Shown: positions 61,701 to 64,000 of the stretch, in pieces
Layout: every line of letters starts with the position of its first letter
How positions within the stretch are numbered: the stretch's first letter is position 1
Assembly (NCBI RefSeq): GCF_002483205.1
Contig: NZ_DLHM01000005.1
Location: 502,817-566,816 of the forward strand
Source: Flavihumibacter sp. UBA7668
GTDB lineage: Bacteria > Bacteroidota > Bacteroidia > Chitinophagales > Chitinophagaceae
Direction: 5' to 3'
Length of the DNA stretch: 64,000 nt
The notes under the pieces: generated by a model
The model's database searches: none
What the model saw: the letters and a program-made list of their open reading frames with translations, nothing else
Told to the model about the DNA's origin: nothing
Made by a program: the position numbers and the translations under genes

Positions 61701-62997
61701 TATAGAAGCGGGTGGTGCCGATGCCAATAACAATGGTATGATTGATATTGCTGCCCTGATTTTACGAACTGGTGCAGATACCAATAACGACGGTCGGGCA
61801 GATAGCTATCCCTATCAGAATAAAGATGCTGACCGACGCGCCAATCCTTATGACCTGGATAGTGATGGTGATGGAATTACAGATCTGCGTGAAGCAGGAT
61901 ATCCGGATTTTGATTTCAATGGTATGCTCGATAGCGGAACTCCCAGACATTTTATTTATCCCAATACAGATGGAACGAATCCGGATGATTATCTCGATAT
62001 CGATTCAGATGATGACGGTGTTCCAGATAATGTGGAAGGGCTTGCTACTATCAGTTATCAGTTGCCATCCGGATTGGATTCAGATAATGATGGCATCGAT
62101 AATGCCTATGATGGATTCAATGGATTTGGTGGAAATGGTATAACTCCCAATGATGAAGATCTGGATGGAATTCCTGATTATCAGGATAGTGATTCTGATG
62201 GTGATGGTGTAGCAGATATTATTGAAGCCAACGATTTTAATATGAATACCCGCGCTGATGATAATATAAATCTGACCGGAAATGATGTGGATGATGATGG
62301 TTTGGATAACCGGTTCGACTGGGATAATAATTCCGCCAAAGGAACTTCCGCTTTCATGGGTAATGGCGGATCGCTGACCGGTGATGCGAATCCCGGATCA
62401 AGAACCATGGTGCAACGGCATTCTGATGCTACTTCAGAACGTGACTGGAGAGTATATCTCTATATTTTATCAACCCGGTTTCTAAAAGTCAATGCCTTTC
62501 AGCAGAATGATGGTATCCACCTGAACTGGGAAATCAGTACTACAGAACCGGTCAGTCATTATGAAGTGCTGAGAAAAGAAGGCAATGGTACCTATGTGGT
62601 GGTTGGAACTGTTTATAATACGACCAGTTTTATTGATAATAAGCCAAGTAATGCATCAGGCATACAATACCGGATTAAAGCAGTCAACAGAACTGGTAAA
62701 TATGTTCTGAGTGATGTTATAGTGGTAAAATTATCTGTGGTGGATCAGCTAACAGTTATGCCTAATCCGGCACAGTCGTACCTGCAAATTGTTGTTGGTG
62801 CAAAAGAAAAACAATGGCTCGATTGCCAGCTGATGGATGAGCGCGGCAGATTGATTTACCAGCAATCACAACAAATCCAGAAAGGAAACAATACCATTCA
62901 GATAACCGGATTAGGAAAATATGCAAGAGGAATGTACCTGTTGCGTATCGTTTCCAATAACACGGAAGTCATTACACATAAAGTGATTCTCCGCTAA
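58723..62997 (+). CDS. Giant T9SS protein with thrombospondin type-3 Ca-binding repeats
   Basis: The 1424-aa protein has a signal peptide (cleavage near LHAQD) and a beta-propeller-like start. A DUF11-like conserved-repeat region follows (about 290-460), then a lectin-like stretch (about 470-660), an Ig-like stretch and an Asp-rich thrombospondin type-3 region (about 848-1200: DDDDDGIPD, DSDSDGVQD, DLDGDGIPN, DSDGDGITD and others). The tail is a type-A T9SS domain with MPNPAQSYLQI and KYARGMYLLRI. It is probably a large surface adhesin or matrix protein held rigid by calcium. ATG 58723 is preferred to TTG 58717. It ends 6 bp from the convergent pdxA gene. Confidence 0.88.
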   Translation: MTTLYRRISLFCLFWLMASNALHAQDPAVRSIVVGVGRSNCTSGTLGMAYMEFKEQTNLLRKFPGTECVPSLSSPGYSSSGALVDFNPKDNLIYYFRWSGGRTYVWRWAPGTCPTSSLAPIRVFNSILTAAFDADGYAWMVNMNSTGSSPVTYDLSLQRIDFTTGAIGAAVPVSLPGGVNIYTQNGDFAITPAGQFYFAFDNKLMTMNYRDYGLSPINATYIDTIRLPVFGANLVGLSYAGGQFVGSFRRSASPSNCIHSRLDMLTGDRFNLAASSTYSSYDNSSITSGIGSAKRLVSLTPTGTPDEYDVVYDLHIKNFGNYPISNLQVFDTLSHINGAANVVSASASLVANPAGVSLNSAYNGTTNTSLLANSQTLKNFPVSENNFTIRITVRLRNIERGRIYNNSATVTGTGFGSTTSGYGVNLRDVSTDGSNPDLNLNGKPDDDGESAPTPFVVIVAGEAPPCPAINNVLYSQDFGSGTGSTTTMPTNTSTQYTGSTTSPIANERYMITNNPANGNSQYWNSMPDHTGNSNGRMLVVNADVQQNVIFSTTVNNLCSNLKYSLNVWVANISNNSQRNFCAAVGGFKSPRLLFRARDAATGLVLTYLNTPEITGSAWERHGIRFVLPNGYSSIILEVINQGEGGCGNDLAIDDIEFGLCDAEPVVNTTAVSAGCTGGEATFSATLNDPTIIDGTVQYQWQASSDSITWTNISGATNSTYTIASMNASHQRFYRVLVASGGNINNAQCRYASPGFYLPLKTPSTVAPAGIRVNRTQVCPGSPLQLTAYGGNFGTNARYVWYRSSCGTGVPIGTGPTITVSPTVNTRYYVRIEGDCNTTTCRNRLITVGCDIDDDDDGIPDLVENNGLDSDLDSDSDGVQDYRDPGSPGFTDSNNDGIHDGYDFDLDGIINSLDPDSDNDGIADVVEAGGVDANGDGIIDNFTDPDGDGLSQNVDASSTGAAGSGSGLGLPDLDGDGIPNMFDLDSDSDGIYDVIEAGGADANNNGMIDIAALILRTGADTNNDGRADSYPYQNKDADRRANPYDLDSDGDGITDLREAGYPDFDFNGMLDSGTPRHFIYPNTDGTNPDDYLDIDSDDDGVPDNVEGLATISYQLPSGLDSDNDGIDNAYDGFNGFGGNGITPNDEDLDGIPDYQDSDSDGDGVADIIEANDFNMNTRADDNINLTGNDVDDDGLDNRFDWDNNSAKGTSAFMGNGGSLTGDANPGSRTMVQRHSDATSERDWRVYLYILSTRFLKVNAFQQNDGIHLNWEISTTEPVSHYEVLRKEGNGTYVVVGTVYNTTSFIDNKPSNASGIQYRIKAVNRTGKYVLSDVIVVKLSVVDQLTVMPNPAQSYLQIVVGAKEKQWLDCQLMDERGRLIYQQSQQIQKGNNTIQITGLGKYARGMYLLRIVSNNTEVITHKVILR

Positions 62998-63003
62998 TCC
63001 AGC

Positions 63004-64000
63004 TTATTCCTCAATCTTCTCATCAACCGCATTGGCCAACAGGCGGTTGGTGAGTTTTTTCATTGGGTTTGCCCTGTTTTCGCGGTAGAATGCACGCTGC
63101 CGGATGATATCGACACAGGTGAAGATGGCGCTAATTAGCGAACTCTCATCTCCCCGGTTTTTGCCGGCAATATCAAATGCGGTTCCATGATCCGGAGAGG
63201 TTCTTACAGCCGATAATCCAGCGGTGAAATTCACTCCATCGCCATGTGATAAGGATTTGAATGGAATAAGCCCCTGATCATGATACATGGCCAGCACAGC
63301 ATCAAATCGTTCATGGTATCCTCTTGCAAAAAATGCATCGGCAGAAAAGGGTCCCTGTACAATTGCTCCTGTCTGTTGCTTGAATTCCTTTATAGCGGGT
63401 TTGATGATGGTTTCTTCTTCCGATCCGATCAATCCCTCATCACCGGCATGTGGGTTTAGTCCCAGTACCGCAATTTTTGGACGATCAATTCCGAAATCCT
63501 GCTGAAGGCTGGCTTCAATCAGTTTCAGTTTGGATAGTATGGCAGCCTTCGTTACATATGGCCCGATTTCCTGAACCGGAACATGTTCTGTTAATAAGGC
63601 AACCCGCATATTGCTGGCTACCATCATCATCACTACTTCTTTTGCACCAAATGCCTGACGGAGATAGGGAGTATGTCCGGTAAACGGAAAGGCATCACTC
63701 TGGGTATTTTTTTTATGAATCGGGGCCGTTACAAGTCCATGTATGTTGCCTGCTTTTAATGCCTCCACTGCTGTAGTAAGCGAAAGCACCGCATACTTAC
63801 CACCTTCTTCGGTCAGCTGTCCGGGTGTGATAGCCACTTCTTCCTCCCAGCAATTGAAAATATTTACCTGTTTTGGGTTGATGCGGGTAAAATCCTTGAT
63901 CTGCTGGAAATTGAAATTGCTGTCCGGAATCGATTTGCGATAAAAATTGATGGCTTTATTGGAAGCAAAAACAATAGGAGTACACAATTCCAGCAATTTG
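63004..64000 (-). CDS. pdxA: 4-hydroxythreonine-4-phosphate dehydrogenase (5' end outside the window)
   Basis: The visible 332 or so codons run off the right edge; the N-terminal 25-30 residues are missing, so any start inside the window is artificial. The enzyme oxidises 4-phosphohydroxy-L-threonine in vitamin B6 synthesis. Conserved blocks include LVTAPIHK, the substrate and metal region GLNPHAGDEGLIGSEE, YHDQGLIPFK and HGDGVNFTAGLSAVRTSPDHGTAFDIAG. The 3' end is complete and convergent with the giant T9SS gene. Confidence 0.94.
   Translation of the reverse strand, partial: KLLELCTPIVFASNKAINFYRKSIPDSNFNFQQIKDFTRINPKQVNIFNCWEEEVAITPGQLTEEGGKYAVLSLTTAVEALKAGNIHGLVTAPIHKKNTQSDAFPFTGHTPYLRQAFGAKEVVMMMVASNMRVALLTEHVPVQEIGPYVTKAAILSKLKLIEASLQQDFGIDRPKIAVLGLNPHAGDEGLIGSEEETIIKPAIKEFKQQTGAIVQGPFSADAFFARGYHERFDAVLAMYHDQGLIPFKSLSHGDGVNFTAGLSAVRTSPDHGTAFDIAGKNRGDESSLISAIFTCVDIIRQRAFYRENRANPMKKLTNRLLANAVDEKIEE

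Overview
The window looks like chromosomal DNA of a Bacteroidota bacterium, most likely from the family Chitinophagaceae. The reasons are a SusC/SusD pair, several TonB-dependent receptors with CarboxypepD_reg-like N-termini, several proteins with type IX secretion (T9SS) sorting domains, many TAnnTTTG-type -7 boxes and weak Shine-Dalgarno signals. The family is inferred from gene content and is less certain than the phylum. I saw no tRNA or rRNA gene, no CRISPR array and no intact prophage or insertion sequence.

Layout. 0-6.2 kb: a POT peptide transporter, purD, tryptophan 2,3-dioxygenase, an orphan XRE/HipB-like regulator and a secreted GH29 alpha-L-fucosidase. 6.3-12.9 kb: the cell-shape cluster mreB-mreC-mreD, then mrdA (PBP2) and rodA after a 665-bp gap. 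12.9-15.5 kb: a metallo-beta-lactamase-fold hydrolase facing an ECF sigma / anti-sigma-like / Spy-like operon. 15.5-18.5 kb (minus strand): rfbA, galE and a transketolase C-terminal subunit. 18.6-26.6 kb: a likely phosphate module (DUF47 protein and PiT permease on the minus strand; an OprP/OprO-like porin on the plus strand), then a TonB receptor with a beta-helix lipoprotein and a small lipoprotein. 27.1-34.4 kb: a DUF5690 transporter, SusC, SusD and a secreted endonuclease/exonuclease/phosphatase-fold enzyme. 34.4-43.4 kb: an acetyltransferase, a T9SS type-B seven-repeat protein, a PhoR/PhoB-like two-component pair, a large secreted protein with a candidate clan CD cysteine-peptidase site, and an MsbA-like ABC exporter. 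44.2-48.6 kb: atpB-E-F-H-A, with atpG not following atpA. 48.6-50.2 kb: a gene-poor stretch with a decayed IS3-type OrfA remnant. 50.2-63 kb: two secreted proteins, a 48-aa membrane peptide, a seven-gene envelope operon (TonB receptor to LolA-like protein) and a 1424-aa thrombospondin-type-3 T9SS protein. The window ends inside pdxA.

The most unusual signal is non-coding. At 26.54-27.10 kb three arrays of short motifs sit in exact 11-bp phase. Two (A and C) use GTYAGA and its inverse YCTRAC. The central one (B) has five ACCGT-type units followed by five ACGGT units. A and C end in the same sequence leading into a near-consensus -7 box. A precedes a possible small transcript ending in a perfect terminator, and C directly precedes the DUF5690 transporter gene. 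Array A also encodes the C-terminus of the gene upstream.

Two other dispersed repeat families occur. Heptamer tandem arrays (units such as GTGAGAA, GTAAAAA, GTGAATG, GTGGGAA, GTGAAAC) recur at about a dozen sites and often begin at the stop codon of the preceding gene. GC-rich REP-like palindromes built on ACCCGTCGGGT or ACCCGACCGGT occur five times in the first 16 kb.
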